Notes: a model not told the origin generated them from the sequence alone. Counted from the first letter of the stretch, positions 20,524 through 33,197 are shown. The stretch is DNA of 64,000 nucleotides from Excoecaria cochinchinensis (GCA_947683425.1 CANTUQ010000050.1:10532501-10596500); one strand, 5' to 3'. Numbers and translations are program-made.

Positions 20524-21807
20524 TCATTGTGGAGGTGGTGGTGGAGGAAAGCGATCCATCATGGTCCGGTAAAAATGCTCCTGCTCCTCTCTCGAAAGAG
20601 CTACCGAACGCTCCAGACGTGCCAAACTCTGTGCCTGTAGGGCCAGCTGCTGCTCATGCATATCTAAACGTCCCATAAGCTGAACATGTTCAGCATGGGT
20701 ATCCTCCATGAAGCTCTCCCACTGATCTAAGCGAGAATTAATCTGAGCCTGCCCAGTCTGCAAAGCCTCAAAATGGGCGGTAAACTGGGAGAAGTCATAG
20801 GCTGGCATGGCTGGGGCGGGTCCTGCAGCAGCTGCACCTGCAGCCTCCTCTGGCTGCTCATCCTCTTCCTCAGCACCTTCTACTGGCAACTGTACTCGAC
20901 CCCTTTCAATTAGGTGCAAGTATTCTTCCCTTGTGGACAATCTGACTTGTTCATGAAAATGATGATCATCCACAATGATCCTCAAATTCTTCAGCATCTT
21001 GAAGTCAATTAAATGACTATCTCCTAAATCTGGTCCCAATGAGCTAAGGCCTACTCTCTTAGCCAAAACTGTGACCACCCATCCGATCGCGATCTTCTAT
21101 ACTTTCCTGGGATTAGCTTGCAAGTCCTCAAATTTCTTCCATAAGAAATAAGCTCCATTTAATGGGATCTGGTGGACCATGCAATGCAAAAATAACGCCT
21201 CAGCCTGGTTCACCACTCCAGCTGCTTCAATGTGTCCATAAAAAGAGAGGGCAAAAAATCGATGTAAGATCCTCAACGCATGGTCCCTCAGATGGTGTGC
21301 CTTAGACTGCCCAGTGACATATTGCGTGGCTGTGAGTGGATCGCGGATTGTGGCCCAAACAGTCTGTTTATTCAAGTCGGGTAAATGTCGAGCTCCATCC
21401 AATGGAAAACCTAAGGCATCTGCGAATTCATTGAAGGTCAGTGTGTGTTTTCTCTTGTTTAACCAAAATGTTACCTCCCTGGGGTCGTCCTCATCGTCAT
21501 TGTCAATCTTGCAATCTACGGTTGCAAGAAAATCCCTTGTCAACTTCGGGTGAACTCGCTCCCTTTTCTGAAAGAAGTCTGTCCATCCTATCCCCTCAAT
21601 TAACTCATTGATTTCGTCATTTATCCCCAAGCTCCGTAGTGAATCAAAATCAAGAAAAGTGGAGGGCAGGAATGTTGCCTCTGTTAGACACTGGAACGCA
21701 GTGTGGCATCTGGTAGGGACCCAAGAGGGTATTGAGCTATCCCGAGAAGACGATGCCTGGTCTGTTCTAGATCTTTTTGGAGCCACTGCATTAATAAAGA
21801 AACACAA
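20524..21807 (-). pseudogene. Athila env-like ORF (ATHILA domain) with one stop
   Basis: The minus-strand frame from about 21807 to 20524 matches the ATHILA ORF family found downstream of pol in this lineage. It has a basic start (PKRSR), a conserved globular part with FLPSTFLDFDSL and a block ending in FADALGFPLDG, and a Gln/Glu-rich C-terminal third that looks coiled-coil. An in-frame TAG (21097-21099) separates the two halves. Role unproven; it is often called env-like because of position only, and I see no clear transmembrane segment. The ORF is preceded by a splice-acceptor-like TTAATGCAG at about 21790, so a spliced message is possible. Confidence 0.8.
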
Positions 21808-22817
21808 TTATAGGGAGAATAAAGGTTTAAATTCGCAACAAAATAGTAGGCGAGCCGAAATTTAGCTAAAACAATTTGCAGCACATGGAGACATCAATGC
21901 TACAATGATAAACTCTAACAATGACAAAGGCCAGCCCCTATAATATCAATGCACCCCCTAATTATCTTAGCAGCAAATGCACAAAATAGATAGAATGGGA
22001 AAATCACAGCATTCGCATTGCATCATCTTACCGCCATACAGTTCACATTCTTAAATGTTCACTCAATTGTTAATCACAGCATGAGACAAATATATGGCAT
22101 GGTATGTGAAAGCCAAAAGATTTCCCAATGATGACAGAAACTATATGACATAGAAGGGTTGAAGAACACTCATTCAGGCACTTTGTCAAACACTTGGTGG
22201 GCATAAATGTTTGTGTATCAATCCAGCATTTCTCATTCAATGTTTACCCACCATCATTTCAATTATCATCAAGCAATCCATAACGCAACATGATTTAAGG
22301 GAATAAAACTCAATTTAAATCACCAAGTTAGGGCAAAGCACACAAATCAAACGAATGCATATAAATCCAGTCACAAACCAAAAATTTCAACAACCGCAGC
22401 GACAAATCCACAGAATTCGACATTAATCCAGCCAACAATTTCAAAATAAGACACAAAATCTAACCATTAATTTAAAATTAACACATAAACTCCACTTACT
22501 TCTTAAAGAAAGAATTAATTAAGAGAAAAGGAAATGAAAAATACCTAAACCCTAGAACAACAGAGAAACAAAATTAAAAAGGAAAAACGAAGATACGAAA
22601 TGAAAAAGAAGACGAAAAGAATGAAAGGAACTTACTTGAATCGAAGAATGCAGACTTGATGTGCAAAAGTTAGGTTTAGAATTGATTTTTACCAGTTGAA
22701 AATTGGGTTCGCAGAACTTGGGTTAGAGAGAAATGAGAGAGGGAAGTTTTGTTTTTTAAAAAAAAATTGCAAAAGAAACTGACGACATGGGTTTTTTTAA
22801 AAACAGGGTTTAACGTG

Positions 22818-22998
22818 TTACACGGCGGTATGATAATTCCATACCGCCGTGTAAAACGCTACTGGAATCAAATGTCTTTTAAAAACCACGAGTTACACGG
22901 CGGTATGGAAACACCATACCGCCGTGTAAAACGCTACTGGAATCAGGTATGAAAATGCACGTTTCACACGGCGGTATGAGGATTCCTCACCGCCGTGT
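22818..22998. repeat. Three more hairpins of the same family between pol and env-like ORF
   Basis: Hairpins at 22818-22854, 22893-22929 and 22966-22998. The second has 16-bp perfect arms (TTACACGGCGGTATGG and its complement) around a 5-nt loop. The first two lie in a 75-bp repeat that includes 'gtaaaacgctactggaatca'. The stretch 21808-23219 is otherwise a non-coding AT-rich spacer. Confidence 0.9.
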
Positions 22999-23219
22999 AG
23001 AACGAGTTTTTGAGAAAAACTTACCCTTTAAACAAGCAACAATTACACCAAAAATTCCACAACGTTTTACACTACGTTCAAAAATTAATAAACCAAAAAA
23101 AAATACAAATGACTTTCAGACTGAAAATAATTAGAACTTCCTATATTAAAACAAAAGAGGATAAGATTAGAATTTATTTTAGTTCTGATTTTGAGTCTCA
23201 GCTAGACTTTGAATTTACC

Positions 23220-25748
23220 TCACTCAGCGTCGAAAATAATGATTACCGCTGCCAATTCAGCGCGGTTCTCAAAATACGGTTTTAATCGTTGGCCATTTAC
23301 CTTGAATTCCTCACTCCCAGGTTGTTTTCTGATCGTGATAGCTCCGAAATCAGTCAAACTTACCACTTCGAATGGTCCCGTCCACCGCGACTTCAATTTT
23401 CCAGGAAACAACCTTAATCGACTATTGTACAATAGGACTTTCATACCTGGAGTGAATTCCTTTCTGATCAGTTTCTTGTCGTGCCATCTCTTCGTATTTT
23501 CCTTATACTTCTCCGCTAGTTGATATGACCAAAAGCGTATTTCTTCCAACTCATTCATCTGGAGAAGTCTTTTTTCACCTGCACTCTTAACATCAAAATT
23601 CAGAAATTTAGTTGCCCAATAAGCTTTGTGTTCAAGTTCGACAGGGAGATGGCATGACTTACCATAGACTAACTTAAACGGGGATAACCCTATAGGCGTT
23701 TTGAATGCGGTTCTATAGGCCCATAAAGCTTCATCCAGCCTCAAATACCAATCCTTCCTAGATGAATTTACAGTCTTTTCTAGGATTGTTTTGAGTTCTC
23801 TATTAGAAACCTCAACCTGTCCATTTGCTTGAGCATGATATGGGGTGGTAATTTTGTGCCTCACACCAAATTTCTTTAATAGGGCAGTAAATTGATGATT
23901 AACAAAGTGCCTGCCCCCATCACTAATTATGGCCTTTGGCGTGCCAAATCTAGTCAAAATGTTCCTCCTAAGGAATTCTAGTACAATTTTGGCATCGCAA
24001 GTCTGAGTAGCTATGGCTTCTACGCACTTACTCACATAATCCACAGCTACTAATATATACTCAAACCCAAAAGATATTGGAAAAGGCCCCATGAAATCTA
24101 TCCCCCACACATCAAATAATTCTACTTCAAGCATATTGGTTAACGGCATTTCATCTTTCTTAGAAATATTTCCTACCCGTTGACATCTATCACATGTTTT
24201 CACAAAACTTTGAACATCTTTAAACATGGTAGGCCAATAAAAACCAGAAGATAAAATTTTTGCTACCATTCGATTTGGCCCATGATGGCCACCAGCTTCC
24301 CTGCTATGACACGCCTTAATGATTCCTCCTTTTTCTTCATCTGAAATGCACCTTCTTATTACTTGATCGGCACACAAACGGAATAAGTACGGGTCGTCCC
24401 AAATGTAATGTTTGGTATCAGCTCGCAGCTTCTTCCTTTGTTGCCATGTAAAATCTCTTGGCATAAAGCCTCCTGCAAGAAAATTGGCTATATTAGCGAA
24501 CCAAGGAACATAAATTTCACATGCAAATAAAGCACAGATATGTTCATCAGGAAACAAATCCAAAATTTCCCCTTCTTCAATGTGTTCACTCTCCAATCTC
24601 GATAAATGATCTGCTACAAAATTTTCCGCTCCCTTCTTGTCCTTGATTTCCAAATCAAACTCTTGCAATAACAGCACCCATCTAATCAGCCTTGGCTTGG
24701 ATTCCTTTTTGGCAAACAAATGCCTCAACGCTGCATGGTCTGACCACACCACGATTTTTGCTCCCAGCAAGTATGGTCTGAACTTCTCAAAAGCATACAC
24801 AATTGCTAGAAGTTCTTTCTCAGTGGTTGTGTAGTTAACCTGTGCTCCTGTCAAAGTATGACTGGCATAATAAACTGCACAAAATACTTTATCTCGCCTC
24901 TGTCCAAGCACTACCCCAACTGCAAAATCACTAGCATCACACATTAATTCAAACGGCAAATTCCAATCCGGAGATATAATTACCGGAGCTGAAATTAGCC
25001 GTTGCTTCAAAGTTTCAAAAGCTAGCATACATTCACTGTCAAAATTAAAAGGAGCATCTTTCATAAGCAAATTTGACAAGGGTTTAGCAATTTTCGAAAA
25101 ATCTTTGATAAAACGACGATAAAACCCTGCATGTCCTAAGAAACTCCTAATGCCCTTTACACTAGTTGGGGGTGGCAACTTCTCTATTACCTCTATCTTG
25201 GCCTTGTCGACCTCTATCCCATTTTCAGAAATTTTGTGCCCAAGTACAATGCCTTCTCTCACCATAAAGTGGCATTTTTCCCAATTTAGTACTAAGTTGG
25301 TTTTTTCACACCTCCCTAGCACTACATCAAGATGCTCTAAACAATTTTTAAAGTCAGCCCCATAAATAGTGAAATCATCCATAAAAACCTCCATAAATTT
25401 CTCTATGAAGTCATGAAAAATAGCCATCATACACCGCTGAAACGTAGCCGGTGCATTACATAATCCGAAAGGCATTCTCCTATATGCGAATGTGCCATAA
25501 GGGCAAGTAAAAGTTGTTTTCTCTTGGTCTTCAGGGGCTATAGGGATTTGTAAATATCCCGAGTACCCATCTAAAAAACAGTAGAACTTATTACCTGCTA
25601 ACCTTTCTAACATTTGGTCAATAAATGGCAAAGGGAAATGGTCTTTTCTTGTGGCATTGTTTAACCTTCTGAAATCAATACAAACTCTCCACCCCGTAAC
25701 AGTACGAGTCGGAATCAATTCATTCAACTCATTTTTAACCACAGTCAT
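23220..25748 (-). pseudogene. Athila pol: RT, RNase H, integrase
   Basis: 842 codons in one frame on the minus strand. RT has WRVCIDFRRLN and the FMDD active-site box (in EVFMDDFTIYG, about residue 120). RNase H shows the acidic residues in MCDAS, TEKELLA and SDHAAL. The integrase has the H-H-C-C zinc finger (HSREAGGHH and CDRCQ) and the DDE core (IDFMGPFP, IISDGG, NGQVEVSNRE). The C-terminus runs to 23220. Everything catalytic is present. The link to the upstream frame is broken by a one-base loss in a G run at about 25747-25755, so the full polyprotein cannot be made without frameshifting. Confidence 0.9.
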
Positions 25749-28700
25749 CCCCCCTTCTTAGGCACACACTGTACTGGGCTAACCCACTTACTGTCAGAAA
25801 TAGGATAGATAATACCTGAGTCAAGGAGTTTCAATACCTCCTTCTTTACCACTTCTTGCATTGCCGGATTAAGTCTCCTTTGAGGTTGAGCAACCGGCTT
25901 ACATTCTTCTTCCATCGGAATTCGGTGTGTGCAGTAACTTGGGTCAATCCCCTTCAAATCTGAGGTTTCCCATCCAATGGCTCCCTTGTGCTTTTTCAGC
26001 ACCTCAAGCAGCATTTTCTACTCGATATCTGTCAACAAAGAAGAAATAATCACTGACTTTTTCTCATCTTCTAAAAATACATATTTTAAATGAGAAGGAA
26101 GGGGTTTAAGTTCAGAATTTGAATCCCCCTCTTTTGGTTTAAACTCTTCTTGTTGTACTTCCTCTTTTCCAACTTCTTTTTCTACAGCTGCTATTACTTC
26201 TCCTTCTATTTTTTCTTCCAATTTTTCATCCTCCAATGAGTGTATTAAACTCACATCCACTGGATCAGCTCCCAAAACCTTTTCTTGTACTTCCTCTATA
26301 CACTCATCTACTGCATCCATAAAATAAACAGATTCCTCCACATCACCCAATGGATACTTTTGAGCCTTGTTCATATCCACCACTAATTTCTCATCATTGA
26401 ATCTCAAGGTAACCGTCTGACCATGTACATCAATCAGTGCCTTTGCTGTATTTAGAAATGGTCTTCCCACAATCGATGGTATCTTCTGATCCTCTTCCAT
26501 TTCCATTACTACAAAATCTACTGGAAAAATAAATTTCCCCACTTTCACCAATAAATCCTCAATCACTCCTTTGGGTCTCCTTAACGACCTATCTGCAAGT
26601 TGGAGTCTCATTCCAGTCTCCTTGAGCTCTCCAAGATTCAGCTTTCTGCAAATAGAATAAGGCATCAGATTTATGCTCGCACCCAAATCACATAAAGCAT
26701 TTCCATTAAAATCTTCACCAATTGCACAGGGTACAGTGAAACTACCTGGATCCTCCAATTTTTCAGGAATTTTGTTCATTATCAATGCACTGCAATTTTC
26801 TGTAAGCTGCACAGTTCCATGCCCTTCTAATTTCTTTTTATTGGAACATAATTCTTTCATGAATTTAGCATAGTTAGGCATGTGAGCTAAAGCTTCAGCA
26901 AATGGTAGATTAATATGTAGTTTCTTAAACATTTCTAAAAATCTAGCCAATTGCTCATTTTTCTTTTCTTTTTTAGCTACAGCAGGAAATGGCAATCTAT
27001 TGATATCAAGATCCTCTACTCTAGGATTCACTAGACTTTTACCCTTATCATTTTTAGGAGCCTTTTCATTAACCTCTACCTTAGAGTTAGGATTACTTAC
27101 CTCCCGCATTGGCTCCTCCTTACTTGTGGATGGTGAAGAATTTTTACCTTGGTCCTCTCTTGGTGCCATCTCTCTGCCACTTCTCAACATGATTGCTTTC
27201 GCCTCTTTCTTAGGATTCCGGTCCACATTTGATGGAAATGTTCCTGGTTGTCTTTGAGACACAGAATTTGCAAGCTGTCCCAATTGAGTTTCTAAATTTC
27301 TCATTGATGCGTCTTGATTTTGATTCCACTGTTCTTGGGATTTCCACCTTGCTTCTTGACTGGCCATAAATTATTGTTGGCTGTTTACAAACTGTTGCTG
27401 ACTATTCATGAAGCTAGCCAACATATCTTCCAAATTCGGCTTCTTTTCTTGTACAGGTGGCCTTGGTTGATAACCCGGTGGGTGATAAGCTTGAGAATGG
27501 GATTGGGTTGAACCCTGCCCTTGGTTATAGTTCGATGGATATGGTGCTTGATATTGAGTGGACGATTGATGTTGGTATGACTGATTGTGGCTGTTATGCA
27601 TGTTTTGATTGAAAGGGGCTCTCCCTTGTGGTTGAGAAGATGACGCATTCTGATTTCCATCCTTCCAAGAGAAGTTAGGGTGGTTCCTCCAACCTGGGTT
27701 ATAAGTGTTGCTGTAAGGGTCATTCCTTCGATAGTCTCCTACAGCATTTACATCTCCCATGGTTCCACCTTCTTGATTATATTGACCGCCTTCATACTGC
27801 CCACTCTCTTGAGAGATTGAGGACAAATTTCGAACCTTCAATCCACTCATCTCTTTCTGCATTGATTCTATCTGTGCCTTCAGCATTGATACTTTATCCA
27901 CATTGTGTATTCCTTGCCTTTTTGGAATTGATCTTGGAGCAGCCCATTGAGCATCATTTGCTGCCATATCATCCAACATAAGAAAAGCTTCTTCTGGCAA
28001 CCTATTCAAAAAGGAACCTCCTGATGATGCATCCAAAAGTGACCTTGTCTGTGGTGTGACTCCAGCATAGAATAAAGTCATCAATTGATGTACAGCTATC
28101 TCGTGATGCGGACAGCTTCTCAATAATCTCCTAAATCTCTCCCAAGCCTCATGAAAAGGCTCTTCATTCATTTGAGCAAAACCCATAATGCTGTTACGAA
28201 TTCTTGCGGTCTTGGTGGGAGGGAAAAATCTCATTAGGAATTTCTCTTGTAATTGCTCCCATGATCGCATTGATTGACTTGGTAACATCTGCAACCAATC
28301 CCTTGCTTTTCCAATCAGGGTAAATGGGAACAATTTCAACCTTATTGCGTCAGAAGTGACACCCGGTATCTGAACTGTGTCACTGACCTCCAAAAATATA
28401 TCTAAATGTTGTGCAGGATCCTCCAATTCTGATCCTGAAAACTGGTTTCTTTGTACCATAGTAATGGTTGCTGGTTTAAGTTCAAATTGCATTCCCCTAG
28501 GCAACACAATTGTCCTGTGATCCTCATTCCATCTTGGTACAGCATAGTCTCTTATTGTCCTCTGCCTTGGGACTTCTTCTCCATAATTACCCGGCATCTC
28601 TTCTTGTGCTCGTGGTACTTGTTCGTTCCCGGGAGGAAATTCATCAATAGGGAGAGGATTGTTTTCCATGTTGTTGTCTCTGTTGGCTCTCCTACGTTGA

Positions 28701-28771
28701 TGCAAATTCCTCTCGATTTCAGGGTCGTAGGGTGCTACTTTTTCTTGCCTCAATCTGCTCATACACCACAA
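25745..28771 (-). pseudogene. Athila gag-protease and start of RT, two in-frame stops
   Basis: One minus-strand frame from 28771 to 25745 contains a retrotransposon gag domain (about 28400-27950, with WLQMLPSQS and a FFPP motif) and a Gln/Asn-rich tail. The aspartic protease (26018-27367) has the active site at CDLGASINLMP and the GRPFLNTA motif. The N-terminal part of RT ends in PKKGG. In-frame stops are TAA 27371-27373 and TAG 26018-26020. Gag probably starts at the MSRLRQEK methionine four codons inside the open frame. The primer-binding site lies about 110 bp upstream. Confidence 0.88.
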
Positions 28772-28879
28772 CTACCTGAAAAGAATAAAAATAACAAAAT
28801 CAGCAAAAGAATAAAAATAACAAAATCAGCAAAATAAAAACACATACAAATAAGAATTAAAACTTACTAACAACGCCAG

Positions 28880-28897
28880 TCCCCGGCAACGGCGCCA
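28880..28897 (-). other. Athila primer-binding site (Asp-tRNA type)
   Basis: The minus strand reads TGGCGCCGTTGCCGGGGA six bases inside the 5' LTR. It is complementary to the 3' end of plant Asp-tRNA, as is usual for Athila. Confidence 0.9.
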
Positions 28898-28903
28898 AAA
28901 ACT

Positions 28904-30486
28904 TGACGCGACCTCAGCAAGTGTACTGAATCGGCAAGTAATATAGTGATGTATAATTAAGACCACAAGTTATCGAACCCAAGGGACTGTGTTGCGTAAA
29001 TTTTAACAATTAAATGTATGCTAAAGAATTCCCAATTGTTTGATGTGATGAATTATTTAAGAAATAAATTCAGAAATATAATTGATGAAATCACTAATTC
29101 AAGAATATTAAAAGAATCAATACTACTACAGATTTTATGAAATAACTTAAAAGATCTTGTCAAGGAATACTCATCCTCCCCAATAACACCATGTAAATGC
29201 TCCAACTTATCAATCACATATGCAAATCAGTGAACAACCTAGCCTATACCATAGCCTGCCTTTCGGATCAAGCTTTTCTAACACATGCACCTACCACCCT
29301 GGATTCAGCACATATTTTAGCATCGAAACAGGTCTTAAGTCCTAAGCTTAGATGATCCTACCATCCCGGATTAAGATATCAAAGCTCAATTATCTTCTAC
29401 AATTCTGAACCTATTAAAATAGAGATCCACAGATTTAACTACCTTCCCGGATTAATCAAACCAGTGAAAATCAATAGAAATAGAACAGATTATATATAAG
29501 CTAATGAAATGAATACAATCAAAGATTATCACAGCAGATCAATCTTAAACTTTGCATTAAATTCAATAACTAAAACAGATAAATTTGGAGAAGATAAAAC
29601 TGAAGCATATGCATAAATCAATCCACACAAAGCATTCACATGATTATTGGGGATTCAAAGCATCCCTTAACAAGAAAAGGGACTACTCACTCATAATTGA
29701 AATAAGAACTGAATTAAATAGAGAGAAGTTGATATTACCCATTTGAGATCTGAAAATGAAATTCTTACAATAATAAAATTGACGTTCTTCCCGTTCGATC
29801 TATTCTTAAAACTTCAAAAATAAATAATAATCTCTCTGATTATTTTTCTCAGAATTAAAATAACAACAGCTTAAATTAAATTCTAAAACTATATGAAAAA
29901 TCTAAATCTTAAGTTGCAGAAATAAATCTTCCTTTTTCGTTCCAGAAAAATCCCATCGACCCCCTTTCTGTCTAACTTCAGTCCCTAAATAACCGTTCAA
30001 AGTCAAAAGGTGGCCTTCAAAGTCTTTGATTTTGTGCAGATTTGGTTCACAAATAGGTTACACGGCGGTATGAGAGTCTCTCACCGCCGTGTAACTTGCC
30101 TCTGGTCAACAATCTTGACATTTTGCTCCCCTTGTCCAGTGCCGCAAATGTTGGGATTTTTACGTCTCACACGGCGGTATGAGATTTCCATACCGCCGTG
30201 TAAGTCCATACGTAAGCGATGATTCTCGTGGTACACGGCGGTATGGATGTTCCTTACCGCCGTGTAATGCCCTTCTGCTGCCCTCTGTTATTTTCGTTTC
30301 ACACGGCGGTGAGGAAGAACCTTACCGCCGTGTAAACTACCTAAAAATGCCAAAAATAACATAAAATCTCACTTTAGTAAATCAGACAATATCTAATAAA
30401 ATTTTAACAAGAATATACTGAAATAGGAACTTTTAAACTCAAAAGTAAACTGGAAATTCATATAAAAACAACATATATTTTGAATT
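28904..30486 (-). repeat. Athila 5' LTR (right), outer end incomplete
   Basis: Nearly identical to 17125-18707. It carries hairpins at 30058-30094, 30169-30201, 30232-30266 and 30301-30333. After TATATTTTGAA it runs into TTCAAGAAG of the Tat element, where the left LTR has CTTATCA. Confidence 0.9.
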
Positions 30487-30606
30487 CAAGAAGTTCCATT
30501 CGAAGTGGAGTCTGCGACACCTTTAGCCCCTGAAGCCGAAATGGAGGTTCTTCCTGCGCCTGAAGCCGAGCTAGTGGCGCCTTCTTCACCGGGGGCCTGT
30601 CTCTGA
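30487..30606 (+). pseudogene. C-terminal tail of the Tat antisense gene
   Basis: Continuation of exon 3 of the antisense gene after the Athila insertion. It encodes a Pro/Ala/Glu tail (EVPFEVESATPLAPEAE, then LPAPEAELVAP) and ends at TGA 30604-30606. The exact join with 17124 is unclear because the Athila border is imperfect. Confidence 0.65.
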
Positions 30607-31000
30607 AGGGGGGACAGGATTTGCACCATCAACTGCCGACCCTTCTCAAGCCACTGTCGATCCGAACGCCGAGCAAATCGTTGATCCTCCTGGTGAAGTG
30701 GATATTGTAAATATAGATAGTTAGCTTAGGAGCTTAGATTAGCTTTACTTTTTCCTTTATTTTCTATCTCTGTAACAATTGTTTACAAATTGTATAGTGG
30801 AGACATTCTTAATAAAATTGCATTTTTCTGCAAGTTGTTGTATACATAAATTTGTATTAAAATTTGCAATCTAATCGAGCTAAGCACTACTCGTGAAATA
30901 GCATAATATTTGCAAGTACTTCCTGAATTCGGGTAATTCTTGAGCCTTGTGACCGATCGGATCAATCTGGCTTCTCAAATCGCATAAAATTTGCACAATT

Positions 31001-31172
31001 AGGCTAAGTGATGCTTATAAAGTTGCATAAGAATTGCATAACTGAGCTAAGTGATACTCGTAGAATTGCATAAAAATTACATAACCGAGCTAAGTGATAC
31101 TCGTAGAATTGCATAAAAATTGCATAACCGAGCTAAGTGATACTCGTAGAACTGCATAAGAATTGCATGACC
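31001..31172. repeat. Four 43-bp tandem repeats in the Tat element
   Basis: Units start at 31001, 31044, 31087 and 31130, core GAGCTAAGTGATACTCGTAG followed by GCATAA-rich sequence. A decayed unit lies at about 30875. They lie between the integrase and the antisense gene, where Tat elements often carry variable tandem repeats. Nothing else is seen in 30607-31367. Confidence 0.85.
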
Positions 31173-31367
31173 GAGCAAGAGAGGTTAGATCCTCTATAAT
31201 ACGGATAATATTTGGGGAGGTAAGATCCTCCATTGCGACAGATTTGCTTTTTTAGCTTGGGATGGGCGTCAAGCCTAGCGTACAAGACTATATTATGCAT
31301 GAATTGAACAGTGGTGAAAGAAAGAACCTTTTTATTAATCAGGCAATTGCCAGGTTCTGATACATTA

Positions 31368-32492
31368 TTAGACATGGTACTTCTTGAGTACTTCAACATT
31401 CCAGCTTCTGGGTACTTCTTGCCCTTCCACAGTTCGGAGCCTATAAGTGCTCGGGCTCAAGACTTTAGAGATCTCGTAGGGCCCTTCCCAATTTGGCATT
31501 AGCTTTCCCACTCCGGCGTTTTTCGAGCCTAATTCTGCCTTTCTGAGTACCAGATCGCCTACATTGAAGGTTCTAGACCTCACTTTAGCATTATGGTATC
31601 TGGCCACTCTTTGTTTATAGGCAGCGATCTTGGTGTAGGCGTCCTCCCCCTTTGCTTCTATGAGATCTAAATCTTGGCATCTCTCTTGAGTGTTCATCCG
31701 TTCGGAGTAAAGAGCCGAGCGGTAAGAAGGAAGGCCGACCTCTACAGGAATCATTGCTTCGGAGCCGTAGACGAGGGAGAATGGCATTTGATGGGTGCCT
31801 GTTCTGGGCGACGTTCTGTACGTCCACAGGACACTCTGCAGTTCTTCAGTCCAGTTGCCTTTGGCTTGACCCAGTCGCTTCTTTAATCCCTCCAAGATGG
31901 TCCGATTGGAGACCTCAGTCATTCCGTTGCTTTGGGGATGAGAGACTGAGGTGAACTTTAATTTGATGTTCAAGCCTTGGCAAAAGTTTCTGAAAATGGA
32001 GCTGTCGAACTGCTTGCCATTATCTGCGATAAAAACGTTAGGTAAGCCATACCTGCAGATGATGTTCTTCCATGTAAAGCTCTTGACCCTCTCGGCTGTG
32101 ATGGTGGCTACCGGTTCAGCCTCAATCCATTTGGAGAAGTGGTCTACTGCTACTATGAGGAACTTCATCTGCTTTTTGCCTTGGGGAAAAGGTCCTAAGA
32201 TGTCCAGTCCCCACTGGTCGAACGGCTATGCAACTCCGATCGGCTGCTGGTCTGCTCCATGCTGCCTTATAATCCTGCCATGTACTTGGCATTGCGGGCA
32301 TATCCTTACTTTCTCCTGGGCATCTTTGAGCATGCTAGGCCAGTAATATCCCGTCTGAAGGGCTTTTCTTGCCATGGCTCTGCTTGCCTCGTGTGCCCCG
32401 CATATGCCTTCATGGAGCTCTCTGAGGATATAATCTCCTTCTTCCTCCGTCACGCACTTGAGCCAATGGTGGCTGAAAGCTTTCTTATACAA
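31368..32492 (-). pseudogene. Tat integrase
   Basis: The minus-strand frame 32492-31368 encodes the H2C2 zinc-binding domain (LHEGICGAH, CPQC) and the integrase core. The first catalytic Asp is in the LDILGPFP region, the second in IADNGKQF and the Glu in NGMTEVSNR. A basic C-terminal domain ends VEVLKKYHV. One in-frame TAG (32226-32228) cuts the frame between zinc finger and core. It would insert the cDNA into host DNA; broken here. Confidence 0.88.
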
Positions 32493-32564
32493 ATCACCAT
32501 TAATGATGGAGTAATTGAGAGATTTTCGAGATACCTTTCGAGCTTCATCTTTGTCCTCAGGCAG

Positions 32565-33086
32565 TCATCCTGTCTGGAGGAACTGTTTGATCGGGCTCAT
32601 CCAGGTTTCATTCTCTTGGTCGATCTCCATCATTTTCAGCTTGTCTAGGGAGGAGGAGGTCTGGTCGACAACGGAAATGTTTTCCTCTATAACGCTTTGT
32701 GCGGAAGCAGCCATCTTCGCCAGCCGATCGGCTTCTGCAGTTTGGTCTCTTGGGACTTTCTGTAGTACCCATTCCGACCCAGCCTCTTCCAGTTTTGCGA
32801 AAGCAGTTTTGACTTTGGCCAGGTACTGGATCATTGTGGCCTCTCGTGCTTCGAAGGTCCCCAAAACCTGACTGGTTACCAGCTGAGAGTCACTCCTGAT
32901 GGCTACTGACTCCGGTCGGATGGCATGGAGCAGTCTCAGCCCTTGAAGGAGTGCCTCGTACTCTGCCACATTATTGGAAGCTTTAAAATTAAGCTTTATG
33001 GCGTACCTTATTGTGATGCCCAATGGGCCTTTTATCACTATGCCGACGCCTCCTCGAGTGTCGTTTGCTGCACCGTCCACCGTCAT
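32565..33086 (-). pseudogene. Tat second (archaeal-type) RNase H domain
   Basis: Encodes an RVT_3/archaeal-like RNase H with DGAAN, EYEALLQGL, RSDSQLV and EADRLAKMA, i.e. the four acidic active-site positions. It lies between the normal RNase H and the integrase, a hallmark of the Tat lineage. The frame continues from 33716 but is bounded by TGA stops at 33198-33200 and 32565-32567. Confidence 0.88.
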
Positions 33087-33197
33087 TTCCCAGTTTTGTG
33101 GCTTGGGCTGACTCTGTGGTTCCTCACCCGCAAATTCAGCTATGAAATCTGCTAAAGCCTGGGCCTTTATCGCTTTTCTGGGCTCATACCTGACATC

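Larger units (their letters stand above)
17125..30486 (-). mobile_element. Athila-lineage Ty3/gypsy retrotransposon nested in the Tat element
   Basis: Long LTRs of about 1.58 kb at 17125-18712 and 28904 to about 30486 differ at only about five positions, so this is a young insertion. The minus-strand order is 5' LTR (right), primer-binding site for Asp-tRNA, gag, protease, RT-RNase H-integrase, a long spacer with hairpins, an ATHILA-domain (env-like) ORF, spacer, purine tract, 3' LTR. The Asp-tRNA site and the ATHILA ORF define the lineage. gag-pol carries two in-frame stops and one single-base frameshift, and the env-like ORF one stop. The right LTR lacks the last bases (CTTATCA) present on the left one, and I find no exact target duplication. 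Confidence 0.92.

Noticed and set aside
18231..23134. Short + strand ORFs with HGGMRVSHRRV-like peptides
   Set aside because: They arise from the ACACGGCGGT/ACCGCCGTGT hairpin arms in the Athila element and are not conserved in length.
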